This document shows, in pieces, positions 25,826 to 35,461 of a stretch of 54,944 nucleotides of DNA. This DNA is from Elusimicrobiota bacterium (GTDB lineage Bacteria; CG03; SLGR01): assembly GCA_003553445.1 (NCBI GenBank), contig PWEK01000095.1, positions 1 through 54,944 on the forward strand, written 5' to 3'. The translations under genes were made by a program, and so were the position numbers. The notes under the pieces were generated by a model. The model was given only the letters and a program-made list of their open reading frames with translations, had not been told where the DNA came from and did no database searches. Positions within the stretch are counted from its first letter, which is position 1, and the number at the start of each line of letters is the position of its first letter.

Positions 25826-27080
25826 GCAGTTCTTTAGGGCTGTTTCTCATAAATATTTTCCTTGCCATAAGCAAATCATGTGCCCTGGCCAACTGGGGGT
25901 CGAGAATTTTTTCACCCGGCTTTTCTTCCTCTTCATCTTCATCTTCATCCGGATAGTAAATCTTTTGCTGCTGCTCAAAGATTTTCCTCCGTTCATCTTC
26001 TGTAACAGAGACCAGAATATCCGGCTTTATTCCCTGTTCATGTATCTTCTTTCCGTTGGGTGTAAAGTACTGCGCGGTTGTAAGACGAAGTGAAGAGCCA
26101 TCCTCCAGATCGATAATACTCTGGACAGATGCTTTCCCGAAACTCGTTTCACCGATTATTATTCCGCGCGCATGGTCTTTTATAGCGCCTGCGACAATTT
26201 CAGAACCGGAGGCGGAGCCCTTGTTTATGAGAACCACCAGAGGAATATCGGGGGATACCGGCTGCCTGGATGTGCGGAATTCTCTTGTCTGATCCGACCG
26301 TCTTCCTTCCGTATATACAACCAATTCGTTCCTTTTTATAAAAATATTGGCAGTTTCAACCGCAGAACTCAACAGGCCGCCCGGGTTGTTCCTAATGTCA
26401 AAAATCAGACTGTCAGCGCCTTTCTCTATGAGTTTATTCAACTCTTCCTCCATTATCTTCGGGGAGTCCTTTGTGAATTCCACAAGGCGCAAATACCCAA
26501 TGTCATTATCCATCATTCTGGTGTAAACTTTCTGGGGGACAATTGAAGCCCTTGTTATTTCATATTCTATTAAATCATCTTTATCTTCTCTTTTTATACC
26601 GATTTTAATATCTGTACCCACCTCACCCCTCATCTTGCTGACTGCCTCTCTTACGGTCAAGCCTACGGCAGATTCCCCGTTAATCTCCACAATCCTGTCA
26701 CCCGGCATTATGCCAAGCTCATAGGCGGGGGTTTCGGGCAACGGACTTACTACGGTAATATACCCGTCTCTTTCCGTGATTCTAATTCCCAGGCCTCCAA
26801 ACTTACCTTCCGTATCTTCCTCCAGAATTTTAGCATCTTCCGGCTCCATAAACTGTGAATACGAATCCAGTGTTTCAACCATCCCTTTCAAAGCCCCGTA
26901 TATGAGTTCCCTCGTATCCACTTCCTCTACATAATTTTCTCTTACCAGAACAAATGCGTCAGAAAAAATACGCATCAGCTGCTCAATGTTTTCACTGTTT
27001 TTGCTGTATATTGGTTTTATCACCAGCAAAGAGCATATAAAACCGACAAATATGACTAATAGAGTTAATTTTCTTTTCAT
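25812..27080 (-). CDS. ctpA: C-terminal processing peptidase CtpA (family S41)
   Basis: Periplasmic protease that in several bacteria trims peptidoglycan hydrolases and other envelope proteins. 422 residues: N-terminal signal/anchor (KLTLLVIFVGFICSLLVI), PDZ domain (about 90-170, with GLGIRITERDGYITVVSPLP and MPGDRIVEINGESA) and the S41 core. The catalytic Ser is in NKGSASGSEIVAGAI and the Lys in IGETSFGKASVQS. An acidic run follows the core (DEDEDEEEEKPG). AAGGAG precedes the ATG. A partner here could be the EnvC-like protein or its amidase. Confidence 0.95.
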   Translation of the reverse strand: MKRKLTLLVIFVGFICSLLVIKPIYSKNSENIEQLMRIFSDAFVLVRENYVEEVDTRELIYGALKGMVETLDSYSQFMEPEDAKILEEDTEGKFGGLGIRITERDGYITVVSPLPETPAYELGIMPGDRIVEINGESAVGLTVREAVSKMRGEVGTDIKIGIKREDKDDLIEYEITRASIVPQKVYTRMMDNDIGYLRLVEFTKDSPKIMEEELNKLIEKGADSLIFDIRNNPGGLLSSAVETANIFIKRNELVVYTEGRRSDQTREFRTSRQPVSPDIPLVVLINKGSASGSEIVAGAIKDHARGIIIGETSFGKASVQSIIDLEDGSSLRLTTAQYFTPNGKKIHEQGIKPDILVSVTEDERRKIFEQQQKIYYPDEDEDEEEEKPGEKILDPQLARAHDLLMARKIFMRNSPKELHEEK

Positions 27081-27140
27081 TTTTTTCTCCTTTATTTTTT
27101 AACTATTTATTATCTGCGCTATAAATATCTTAATGCATTT

Positions 27141-28292
27141 TTATTTAAGCCACTCGATAGGGTTCTCGGGCTGAGAGCCCCTGCCCAATTCAAAGTACAG
27201 GTTTTCTAAAGATAATTCCCCTATTTCCTGGGCGGGTTCAACCTCTTGAGCTACTTCTACCCCTACATTTTTTAAATTCCCATATATAGTATAATAATTC
27301 TTTCCGTGTTCAATTACAACCATATTACCCTTGCCGCTGAAATAGTCAGCATAAACAACCTCCCCGAAGCCAACGCTTTTCACAGTCCTTTCGTCTTCGG
27401 GTTTTATCTCAATCCCCCTGTTATAAATAACTGTATCCAGCTGTGAATGCCTCTGTCTGCCGAATTCTATTACCACCTCCCCCTTTAACGGCCATGGAAG
27501 ACCCCCCTTTGCCTTCACAAAATCCTCAGCAAGCCTGTCTAACCGCTCAATATTCTCAGCTTTTTCTTTAAGCGATGTCACCAGGCTGCTTAATTTTTCT
27601 TTTTCCTTCTTAACGCTTAGCAGCTCTCTCTCCTTTTCCTTTCTGTCTTCTTCAATTTCTTCTAGTAGCTCCATATGCTTTTTGTTTTTCTGAATAAGCC
27701 TTCCCTGAAGTATAAAAACCTCTTGCTTTCTATCCAGCTGCTTTCTCTTCTGTTCCTGCAAACTGTTTTTGAGTTCTCTCTTTTCCCTTATTGATTCTTC
27801 GCTTTCTTTATACCTGTTTGTTTCATAATCAAGATATTTTGCTTTATAGAATTTCATTTTATTGTTCTCTTTAGACATAATCTCAACATACCAGGGCAGC
27901 TCTAAATTTTTTTCATAAAAATATCCCTTTAAGGCTTTATCAAGCCGCATACCGTACTGTTTGCCCTTTCGCATTTCATAATCTAATTTATCTTCAATAA
28001 TCTCAATGTTGCGTTCCGCATAATTAATATCTTTTTCTATATCATCCACCTTTTTCCTCGTGGATATCATCTGTGTCTCAAGATTCTCCAAACTTATTAC
28101 TATCTCTTCTTTTCTTTCATCGAGATGATTAAGCGTTCTGTCAATCTGATTGATGCTCTTTTTGTATCTTTCAAGCTCAGACTCCTGCTTGCGGATTTTT
28201 TCATTTATTGAATCCAGATCCTGCTCAAAACCGGAATATACCCTCTCTGAAACAAAAAAAACAAGCACTGTCAAAACAAGTTTAGTTTTCAT
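27141..28292 (-). CDS. envC: EnvC-like murein hydrolase activator (coiled coil plus degenerate LytM domain)
   Basis: 383 residues. A signal peptide (LVLTVLVFFVSERVYSG) is followed by a coiled coil of about 220 residues and a C-terminal M23/LytM domain (about 265-383: GLPWPLKGEVVIEFG ... GFGEVVYADYFSGKGNMVVIEHG ... YTIYGNL). The zinc ligands of M23 enzymes are gone: NRGIEIK replaces the H-G-D strand and LYFELGRG replaces HLHFE. This is the pattern of EnvC, which is not itself an enzyme but switches on cell-separation amidases when FtsEX moves it. The ATG overlaps the ftsX stop (ATGA). Confidence 0.92.
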   Translation of the reverse strand: MKTKLVLTVLVFFVSERVYSGFEQDLDSINEKIRKQESELERYKKSINQIDRTLNHLDERKEEIVISLENLETQMISTRKKVDDIEKDINYAERNIEIIEDKLDYEMRKGKQYGMRLDKALKGYFYEKNLELPWYVEIMSKENNKMKFYKAKYLDYETNRYKESEESIREKRELKNSLQEQKRKQLDRKQEVFILQGRLIQKNKKHMELLEEIEEDRKEKERELLSVKKEKEKLSSLVTSLKEKAENIERLDRLAEDFVKAKGGLPWPLKGEVVIEFGRQRHSQLDTVIYNRGIEIKPEDERTVKSVGFGEVVYADYFSGKGNMVVIEHGKNYYTIYGNLKNVGVEVAQEVEPAQEIGELSLENLYFELGRGSQPENPIEWLK

Positions 28293-29059
28293 TTTCTTAA
28301 TTGCAAATAACCGATCACTCCCGGCACAAAACCGCTTAATAATATAACCGCCAGTGATCTGAATGTCCTTAACCTCATTGCTATACCCAGATAACCGCCT
28401 ACAGCATGGAGTAATGTATAAGCAGCTATTGCGCTAAATACCCCTTTGAAAAAAATAATCATAACTTCCCTGATAATCGCATACTCAACTTCAGATGCGG
28501 CATTGAGAGCAATATTCTTCTTTGCCCCGGCGGAAATAACATGTCCGGACGACGCTGAATATGAAAGGAGCACAAAAAGAAAAGCAGATAAAAACAAAAC
28601 AGATGAAGAAATACCACCCAGCTTATCTATAATTTCCTCTGCTTTTTGAGCAGCAGAGTATGAAAAGTCCACATTATCTATAATCTTCAGGTTCTCCATA
28701 GCTCTTGATATATTAATCATATATGGTAGATTAATCTCATTCATTTTTAAAGTCAAAGTAGCCGGCAAATTAAATCCTTCAGGAATATCTCTTTCCCCTG
28801 AAAAAATTTCCAAAGCCTGCTGAGAGGTTAAATAGCTTTCAACGGTAAAATAATCATTTCCGGAGATGATATCTTTAAACCCCTCGATCCCGGATTCGCT
28901 GTAACCGGACTGCAGGTAAACTGTCATCTTTATTGAGGAGGATAACTCGCGTGCGAAATCTTTCGCTAATGAAAAAAATTCAATGCCGAACACCAGGGCA
29001 AAGGCGGCGGCAGTTATACAGAAAGAAGATATTAAAGTGGACCTACGTGATTTCCCCAT
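28289..29059 (-). CDS. ftsX: Cell division protein FtsX
   Basis: Membrane half of FtsEX. Four predicted helices: one near residues 12-30, then three after residue 165 (SSSVLFLSAFLFVLLSYSA; EVMIIFFKGVFSAIAAYTLL; SLAVILLSGFVPGVIGYL). A periplasmic domain of about 130 residues between helices 1 and 2 is where FtsX holds EnvC. The frame opens at TTG 29065, but the ATG at 29059 has GAGG at good spacing and is chosen. It overlaps the ftsE end by 17 bases. Confidence 0.92.
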   Translation of the reverse strand: MGKSRRSTLISSFCITAAAFALVFGIEFFSLAKDFARELSSSIKMTVYLQSGYSESGIEGFKDIISGNDYFTVESYLTSQQALEIFSGERDIPEGFNLPATLTLKMNEINLPYMINISRAMENLKIIDNVDFSYSAAQKAEEIIDKLGGISSSVLFLSAFLFVLLSYSASSGHVISAGAKKNIALNAASEVEYAIIREVMIIFFKGVFSAIAAYTLLHAVGGYLGIAMRLRTFRSLAVILLSGFVPGVIGYLQLRK

Positions 29060-29696
29060 TTTCAAGCCTCAACACCTTCACTGCCTTTCTATCTGCTTTT
29101 ATTCCGGGTCGCGCAGAGAAAACAACCACGGTATTTTTGCTTGCGTAATCCGCCAGCATGCGCAAGGCTGTTTTCTCATCTGAAAACCCCCCGTAATTAA
29201 AATCACATATAATAATTTTCGGCTTCCAGACCATAACCATTGAAAGGGCGAGGGTTTTTTTCTCAATAAAGGATAATTTAGAGGGGGATACTTCCCTTTT
29301 GGCCATCAGCCTGCTTTTTTTTAATACACTCATAATGTTGTCGAAATAATCATTTTTCTTGTGAGCCTTAAGTTTGAGAATATATTTCATGTTTTCAAAA
29401 ACACTTTTTTCTTCAAGAAAATAAAAATCTTCTGACATATATCCGGTCTCTCTCATTCTATTTTTTATCTTCCGGCGCTTAAAATCAAATATCTCTTTAT
29501 CTTCGATAAAGACCTTTCCCGATGTCGGAAATATCTGCAGGGCCAGAATTTTGAGAAGCGTGCTCTTTCCGCTACCGGCCGGGCCCTCCATTTGGAGAAA
29601 ATCCCCCGGGTGCAAATCAAGATTGATGTTTTTTAAAATCTCATGCTTATCCGGTTGCCTTAAAAATACGTTTTCTAATTTAATAAGTGAAGTCAA
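29043..29696 (-). CDS. ftsE: FtsE-like ABC protein with degenerate catalytic motifs
   Basis: 217 residues in the FtsE position and of FtsE length. Walker A is intact (GPAGSGKSTLLKIL) and the overall fold aligns end to end with FtsE. The other ATPase motifs are lost: the Q-loop FQD is SED, the signature LSGGEQQRV is LSFIEKKTL, Walker B LLADEPTG is IICDFNYG (catalytic Glu replaced by Phe), and the switch-His region ATHD is FSAR. In E. coli, ATP hydrolysis by FtsE is needed to activate EnvC, so this protein should bind but not split ATP, or work with a different logic. Start is TTG at 29696; no ATG fits. Confidence 0.88.
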   Translation of the reverse strand: MTSLIKLENVFLRQPDKHEILKNINLDLHPGDFLQMEGPAGSGKSTLLKILALQIFPTSGKVFIEDKEIFDFKRRKIKNRMRETGYMSEDFYFLEEKSVFENMKYILKLKAHKKNDYFDNIMSVLKKSRLMAKREVSPSKLSFIEKKTLALSMVMVWKPKIIICDFNYGGFSDEKTALRMLADYASKNTVVVFSARPGIKADRKAVKVLRLENGEIT

Positions 29697-29773
29697 CTGC
29701 GAAAATCTCTTAAATGTTTTTCCGGAAATATTTAACCGGCAAATGATAAATAAACTTTTTTTTCACTAAAAAC

Positions 29774-30448
29774 CTATATGTTTTTTATATTCTTTTCCTG
29801 CATTTTTAATCCGGGAAAATCCAGTCTGCTGCCGGGAATTTTATAACTGAACAAATCTGCGGAAAAACATCCCTCTTTCCTCTCCACCCCGATTTCCTGC
29901 GGGCAGGACTTGTAAGAAACAGATTCCCCCCTGTTTAACAAATACCTTCCTCCGACAAGCACGAGTGCAGAAGCCACTCCTACCGCAAGGGCTGCCTTAA
30001 TCTCGGGAATTCCCCAAAGATGTACCACAGCAACCAAAACAAGGGTGAATCCCCAGATAAAAATCAAAATCCAGGCCAGCCTGGAGCTGATTATAAGAGA
30101 AAACAACGGCCTGAATACTAAAATCACCGAAATATTCATCTGAATCATAAACAGTTTTCTCATTCTTTTCCTGTTTAAAAGAGATGATGAAACAGGATTT
30201 ACTAAACCAACTACAGCCGCTATTATTAAATCAGCTATAAAAATTAAACCGGCCCACGAAAAAACTAAAAGAGCGACAGAGCATAAAAAATATCTTAACC
30301 CGTATGCAATGCTGAAAGTAGCTACTTCAATATTTCCCGCGATTACCGCCAGCGCAAAAATTATGACAGAAGATACTTTTAACCCGTCTTCTCCTATTTT
30401 CGCTATTTCTTCAGCCGGCTTTATTATTATTCCAATTAATCTTTTCAC
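29774..30448 (-). CDS. Polytopic membrane protein (Yip1-like topology)
   Basis: 224 residues with about five hydrophobic helices (for example VSSVIIFALAVIAGNIEVA, FLCSVALLVFSWAGLIFIA, LAWILIFIWGFTLVLVAVV and ALAVGVASALVLVGG) and a soluble C-terminal tail of about 50 residues. The N-terminus RLIGIIIKPAEEIAKI and the helix layout recall the bacterial Yip1/YIF1 family, but that match is weak. GTG start with AAGGATTG-type spacing. It sits between the second giant coiled-coil gene and ftsE, all one strand, so it may anchor the rods to the membrane (inference). Confidence 0.7.
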   Translation of the reverse strand: MKRLIGIIIKPAEEIAKIGEDGLKVSSVIIFALAVIAGNIEVATFSIAYGLRYFLCSVALLVFSWAGLIFIADLIIAAVVGLVNPVSSSLLNRKRMRKLFMIQMNISVILVFRPLFSLIISSRLAWILIFIWGFTLVLVAVVHLWGIPEIKAALAVGVASALVLVGGRYLLNRGESVSYKSCPQEIGVERKEGCFSADLFSYKIPGSRLDFPGLKMQEKNIKNI

Positions 30449-30489
30449 CTTTTTTCAATCCTTTCTTTACTTTTAATCTCTCTTATGTT

Positions 30490-33400
30490 TTAAATCTTCA
30501 GAATCGTTTCTTTTTCCGAATCCTTCCCGCTTTCACCTGTAAATGCGCCCAGAAGTTTTCTCACAACACCCTTCCTCGTCCGGCGCAGCCTGTGATTAAG
30601 CCTATTAACCTCAAGCTGCTTGTTTCTGTATGCAGTTTTCCACTTAATGTCTCTCTGTGCTATCCTGGCCTTAAGCTCCCTTACTTCCTCTTCCTTATCT
30701 CTTAATGCATTTTTATAAGAGAGCGCTTTGGACTTAAGTTTTCTTAATTCTTTAGTAGCCTCAGAAAACTTCCTCGAAAATTCTGATTCATTCTGGGCTT
30801 TTTCCAGCTGCATTTTCTTAAATTCCTCTTCCTTCTCATGCAACCTTACATTCCATTGTCTTTCACTGCTGTATTTCTCTTTTCTCAAATCTTCTATTTC
30901 TTCCTGAAGGCGGTTACGGTAGTCAAGAAGCTCTTTTTCTCTTGAAGAATAAATGCTGCGCCACTGTGATTCCTTCTGCTGAAGCTTCTCACGCAGAAAA
31001 AGCTTAAGGCGCCTCTCTTTTTCTTTTATTTTACCCCTGTATTCCTCTTCAAGGCTCCGGTTTTCCTCTCTCAGGTTTTTAAGTTCTTCTTCTTTCTGCC
31101 TTAACAGCCTATTTGTATCCTCCCTGATTTTTTCATGATTGCGGACCAGTTCAAGTATTTTTTCTTCTTTGTCGGTTATTACGCTGCCGACATCACCGCT
31201 TTTCCTGCGAACCCTGCTTATCTCGTCCCTCAACCTTTCCGTTTCCTGGATTAATGACTTTCTTTCCCGCTCGTGACCGGATGTCAACCTTTCTATTTCT
31301 CTCTTATAAAGTGAAACCTCGCTCTCTCTCTCAGACTCCGCCGCACGCGAGCGAGCTTCAGCCTCCATAATCCTGAACCGCGCATTGCTGAGCTCCTCCT
31401 GGATAAGTTCAGTCTCGTTCTTAACCTCTATATATTTATCCCTGTACTCTTCAAGCTCTTCCTTCATAATAGCAGATTCGTTCTCTTTTGTTGAGAGCCT
31501 CAACTGCAGTTCGCCTGTTGTATTTTTCAGGGAATTTATTTCATCGATTAATTCTTTTTCTCTTTCGTTCCATCTTGAAATTCTCTTTTCATAATCACTG
31601 CCTATTTTTTCATGTTTTTCTTTCAGTCCCCTAATTTCTTCCTTGAGCCTGTTTATTTCATTTTCCCTGACAACCAGCTTCTCTCTTTTTGATTCAATCT
31701 GAAGGTTTAAATCATATTCTACGTTTTTAAAGCCTTCTCTTATTCTTCTTTCTTTTTCCGCCGCCTTTTCTCGTGCATAGTTGATTTTCCGCTCAAACTC
31801 TTCATCTTTCTTTTTTATTTCGTAATGATACCTGTTTGCCTCATTATTAAAATCCTCTTTATATTCCCGGTTCTTTCTCTCTAATTCTTTATATCGCGTC
31901 CGGTAGTTTTTGAGCGCCGATTCCAAATCCCCGTTTCTTTTTTTCTCCCCTTGAAGCTTTTCCTCCAGCCGCTCAATATTGATTTCAAGAATTTGCCTTA
32001 CACGGGAAGACTCCGAACTTTTCTCCTCTTCCATGAGTTTAATCTCTTTTACTTTATGGAGATATTTTTCTTTTTCCGAAACCTGTTTTTCTCTTAAATC
32101 ATCAATTTTTTTCCTGTAATGCTTTCTTACTGATTCTATTTCTTCAGCCGCCCTCTGTTTTTCTTCCTCCACTTTATCCTTTTTACTGCTTAAGTCTTTT
32201 GAGCGATTTATGTATTCTTCCTGGAGTTCCTTCATCTTTTCAGAGGCCTCTTTTTTCAATAACCTTTTTTCCTGTTTGTAATTGTTTATCTCTTCCTGCC
32301 AGTTTTCTTTCTCCTCGGAAAGTTTATTTCTCAGCCACTGAAGTTCCGATTCAGCCATTGAGCTTTTTAATTTAAGGTCGTATATCCGGTCTTCATATTC
32401 ATAACTTATTTCTTTTCTTATTTCCGCCTTTTTTCTTTCAACATCGATTTTACTGCGGTTAAGCTCTTTCTCCAAGGCAAAAAGCTCATCTTTTAATTCT
32501 CTCTCCCTCTCCTTCAACTCCTCCTCTCTGTTTTTGTGCTCTTTTACAATTTCTTTTTCTCTTCTCTTAAAACCCTCCCTCATGTTTTCTATACGGCGAT
32601 TATGCTCTTCCTCTTTTTCTTTGCTGTGATTAATCAGGTTCTCCTGTTTTTCTTTCAATGCTGAAAGTTCATCGCAAAGTTTTCTCTTTTCGCGTTCAAA
32701 ATCTTCCTGCCTTTTTTTTATTTCTCTGTCCCATTCAAACCGGCTTTCCTTTATTTCCTCAGCCAGCTTCTGTTTGGATTTTCTCTCTTCTTCAATACGG
32801 TGAGACAGCTCCTGCCTTATCCTGTTTTTTTCTGATTCGGCAAATTGAATACTCGCCTTTAATTCCTGAACCTTTTTTGTTTTTTCATTAAATTTTCTGT
32901 GAAGCTCGGCATTTTCACTCTCATGTTCTTTTCTGAGGGCATTCATCTCCTCTTCTTTTTCTCTAATTTTCCTGAAAACACTTATTTTCTCGGAATTGAG
33001 CTCTTCCTGCAGAACTGTAAGCGAATTTTTTATATTGTCCCTTTCATTTTGAAGTTCATTCAGCTTTGCCTTATAATCATACTCCAGCTCCTTTTCCCGC
33101 CGCGCAGTATTTACCCTGTTCTCCCAGTTAGACTTTTTTTCTTCCTCATATTTGCTCTTTAAGTTTTCCAGCTGCTGCTTTTTTTCCGCCTTTATTTCAT
33201 TTATCCTGCCGGTTAACTCTACAATTCTGCGGTTTGCTTCTTCTCTTTTTTCTCTCCAGACATCGTATATTTCATCTTCGCGGGCTTTCATGGAGCGCCG
33301 GGTATTTTCAAGTTCCTGCTCTTTCAAATTAAGCTTATCGGACCAAATTTCCTTCTGTTCCTTTAAGCGGTTTTCCAGTTCAGCCGCATTCTGCTCAAGT

Positions 33401-35448
33401 TCCCTTTCACGCTCTTTAAGGGCACTGATTTCTTTCTCATAATGCCGGCTCAAATCCTGCCGGCGTTTCTCATTCTCCTGTTCAAGGTTCTTAATCTTTT
33501 CATCCTTTTCCTTTAACTGGCTGTACTTCTGCCTTCTTTCTTCTTCCATCCTGTCAGAAAGCTCCTTTAAGGAATTTTCCAACCCGGCATTAACAGACTC
33601 AAGCTTATGCTCTTTTCGCTGATATTCATCCTTTAAAGCCAGTATATCCTGCTGCGACTTTGACCTAATTTTATTTATTTCAGTCTGTTTTTTGGCTACA
33701 AGCCACTCCCAGTGCTCCTTTTTCTGCTGGAGCTGATGTGAAATTTCATTCGTTTCATTATCCAGACGTTCTCTCAGTTTCCTTATTCTGTTTTCCTTAG
33801 ACTCTTTTTCCTGCCTGATTATTTCATTCTGCTGACGAAGCTCCAGAAATCTTTCATTCCACAGGGCTTCTTTCTCTATCAGGTTTTTCTTTAATGAGCC
33901 TATCTCATCCCTTCTCGCTTCGAGTTTCTGCAGGAGGGTTGCAATATTTTTGTCTTTTTCATAAACGAGTGAATTTTTTTCCCTTATATTCTCGTTTAGT
34001 TTTTCAACAAGTTCGTTCTTCTCCTTTTTCCATCTCTCTTTTGAAGAAGCCAGCCGCTCCTTGAGGTCCTCTTCAATCCGGGACAACTCAGCCCTCTTAG
34101 CCTCAAGCATATTGTCCCGCTGGTCCTTTATTTTTTCTATTTCAGTTTTAAGTGAATCAATTTCTTGCTGCTTGTCATAAAGGCGCTTTCTGAAATCATC
34201 CAGCAGTTTTTCTTTTTCTCTTGTGACCCGGTGAAGCTCGCTCTCTGTTTTTTGAAGTTCACTTTGCAGGCGGGAATATTTTTCCCTGCTTTCCTCGGCT
34301 TCTTCTTCCCTTTCAAGATGCAGCCTTGCTGCTTTTACGTCATACTCATTTATCAGCTCCTGCGTTTTACGCTGCCATTTCTCGTTTTCTTCCTGCCTTG
34401 CCTGCCGGGTTTTCTCCAGCTCTTCTTTTAAATTCTGAATATCCTGCTTTAGCTTTCTGCTTTCATCTCTGTATCTGAGCTCTCCCTGCTCTTTCTCCCG
34501 CTTGAGTTCCTTTATATGCCGGTCTTTCTTATTTTCCAGCGATATTAATTTTTCGTTCAGGTTTTCTATGCTCTGATCTTTTCTTTCTATCTTTTCTTTT
34601 AAATCCTGTTCTTTAAGAAGTGTCCTGGAATATAAAACTTCGTTTTCCTCATGCTCTCTTCTTAACTCCGTCTCGAGTCTATCTTTAACTTCACTGTATT
34701 CTTTTTCCAGCTGGCCCTTCTGGCGCTCTTTTTCAGCTATAATGCTTCTTAACTTACCTAACTTTTCATTATTCCGTTCCCTGAGAGCATTTATTTCAGC
34801 TTCATGTATTTCTTCCCGCCTCTTTAGCTGATTTTCCTTTTCATTTAGCTTCCTCTCCAAATCGTCGGTCTTCTCCTCAAGTTTTTCTTTTTTTTCAAGC
34901 AGCTCTTCCTGACGCCTTCTGCTCTTCTCTTCTATTTCCGCTTTTTCTTTTTCGTAAAAAACCTTGATATTCTCCAGTTCATTTTTATTTTTACGATTCT
35001 GATGAACAAGAGTGTCTTTTAAATCAACCGACCGGGTTTTGTATTTATGACAGAGAGCCTCGAGATCATTTTTTTCCCTTTCCAGCTCCGCCGTTCTTCT
35101 GTCATAGTCCGCTTTTTTTTCCTTCAGCTTAAGGCTGAATTCTTCAGATATTTCCTGCTTTGCGCGAAGCAGATCCTCAACCCTCTTTTCTTTTAAAGAT
35201 ATTTTGCGTTCGTATTCCTCTTCCATCTTTTTCATCCGGGATTCGTTTTCGCGCTTCAAATGCGCCAACTTATTCTTTAAAGAGGCTATCTCGTTTATCA
35301 GGGTTGCCTTGCGGGTGTGATACTCCTGCTTTATACTATAATTCTCTTTTTCTTTAAGGCGTATCTTCTCTGCGCATTCCTTTTCCTGTTCCTGAAGTTT
35401 TTCTATAAGCAGCTCTATTTTTCTTTTCAGTTCTTTTTCTCTATTCAT
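30490..35448 (-). CDS. Giant coiled-coil protein, 1652 residues, no proline seen
   Basis: Almost the whole chain is charged heptad repeat, dominated by Glu, Lys, Arg, Leu, Asn and Ser. I see no proline from end to end, so an uninterrupted rod is possible; at 0.1485 nm per residue it would be about 245 nm. No signal peptide or membrane helix, so cytoplasmic. A 15-residue motif recurs irregularly: Trp, then hydrophobics at +4, +11 and +14, with Lys/Arg at +7 and an acidic residue or Gln at +8 (for example EIWSDKLNLKEQELENTRR, SQWRSIYSSREKELLDYRN, IKWKTAYRNKQLEVNRLNH). The C-terminus changes to a basic amphipathic tail (RRTRKGVVRKLLGAFTG), a possible membrane or nucleic-acid contact. Lies 13 bases after its paralogue. 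Function unknown; a cytoskeletal rod is the natural guess. Confidence 0.9.
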   Translation of the reverse strand: MNREKELKRKIELLIEKLQEQEKECAEKIRLKEKENYSIKQEYHTRKATLINEIASLKNKLAHLKRENESRMKKMEEEYERKISLKEKRVEDLLRAKQEISEEFSLKLKEKKADYDRRTAELEREKNDLEALCHKYKTRSVDLKDTLVHQNRKNKNELENIKVFYEKEKAEIEEKSRRRQEELLEKKEKLEEKTDDLERKLNEKENQLKRREEIHEAEINALRERNNEKLGKLRSIIAEKERQKGQLEKEYSEVKDRLETELRREHEENEVLYSRTLLKEQDLKEKIERKDQSIENLNEKLISLENKKDRHIKELKREKEQGELRYRDESRKLKQDIQNLKEELEKTRQARQEENEKWQRKTQELINEYDVKAARLHLEREEEAEESREKYSRLQSELQKTESELHRVTREKEKLLDDFRKRLYDKQQEIDSLKTEIEKIKDQRDNMLEAKRAELSRIEEDLKERLASSKERWKKEKNELVEKLNENIREKNSLVYEKDKNIATLLQKLEARRDEIGSLKKNLIEKEALWNERFLELRQQNEIIRQEKESKENRIRKLRERLDNETNEISHQLQQKKEHWEWLVAKKQTEINKIRSKSQQDILALKDEYQRKEHKLESVNAGLENSLKELSDRMEEERRQKYSQLKEKDEKIKNLEQENEKRRQDLSRHYEKEISALKERERELEQNAAELENRLKEQKEIWSDKLNLKEQELENTRRSMKAREDEIYDVWREKREEANRRIVELTGRINEIKAEKKQQLENLKSKYEEEKKSNWENRVNTARREKELEYDYKAKLNELQNERDNIKNSLTVLQEELNSEKISVFRKIREKEEEMNALRKEHESENAELHRKFNEKTKKVQELKASIQFAESEKNRIRQELSHRIEEERKSKQKLAEEIKESRFEWDREIKKRQEDFEREKRKLCDELSALKEKQENLINHSKEKEEEHNRRIENMREGFKRREKEIVKEHKNREEELKERERELKDELFALEKELNRSKIDVERKKAEIRKEISYEYEDRIYDLKLKSSMAESELQWLRNKLSEEKENWQEEINNYKQEKRLLKKEASEKMKELQEEYINRSKDLSSKKDKVEEEKQRAAEEIESVRKHYRKKIDDLREKQVSEKEKYLHKVKEIKLMEEEKSSESSRVRQILEINIERLEEKLQGEKKRNGDLESALKNYRTRYKELERKNREYKEDFNNEANRYHYEIKKKDEEFERKINYAREKAAEKERRIREGFKNVEYDLNLQIESKREKLVVRENEINRLKEEIRGLKEKHEKIGSDYEKRISRWNEREKELIDEINSLKNTTGELQLRLSTKENESAIMKEELEEYRDKYIEVKNETELIQEELSNARFRIMEAEARSRAAESERESEVSLYKREIERLTSGHERERKSLIQETERLRDEISRVRRKSGDVGSVITDKEEKILELVRNHEKIREDTNRLLRQKEEELKNLREENRSLEEEYRGKIKEKERRLKLFLREKLQQKESQWRSIYSSREKELLDYRNRLQEEIEDLRKEKYSSERQWNVRLHEKEEEFKKMQLEKAQNESEFSRKFSEATKELRKLKSKALSYKNALRDKEEEVRELKARIAQRDIKWKTAYRNKQLEVNRLNHRLRRTRKGVVRKLLGAFTGESGKDSEKETILKI

Positions 35449-35461
35449 TTTTTTCTAAATG

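Noticed and set aside
27141-28292. An active M23 endopeptidase
   Set aside because: The zinc ligands of M23 are replaced (NRGIEIK, LYFELGRG), so it is an EnvC-type activator.
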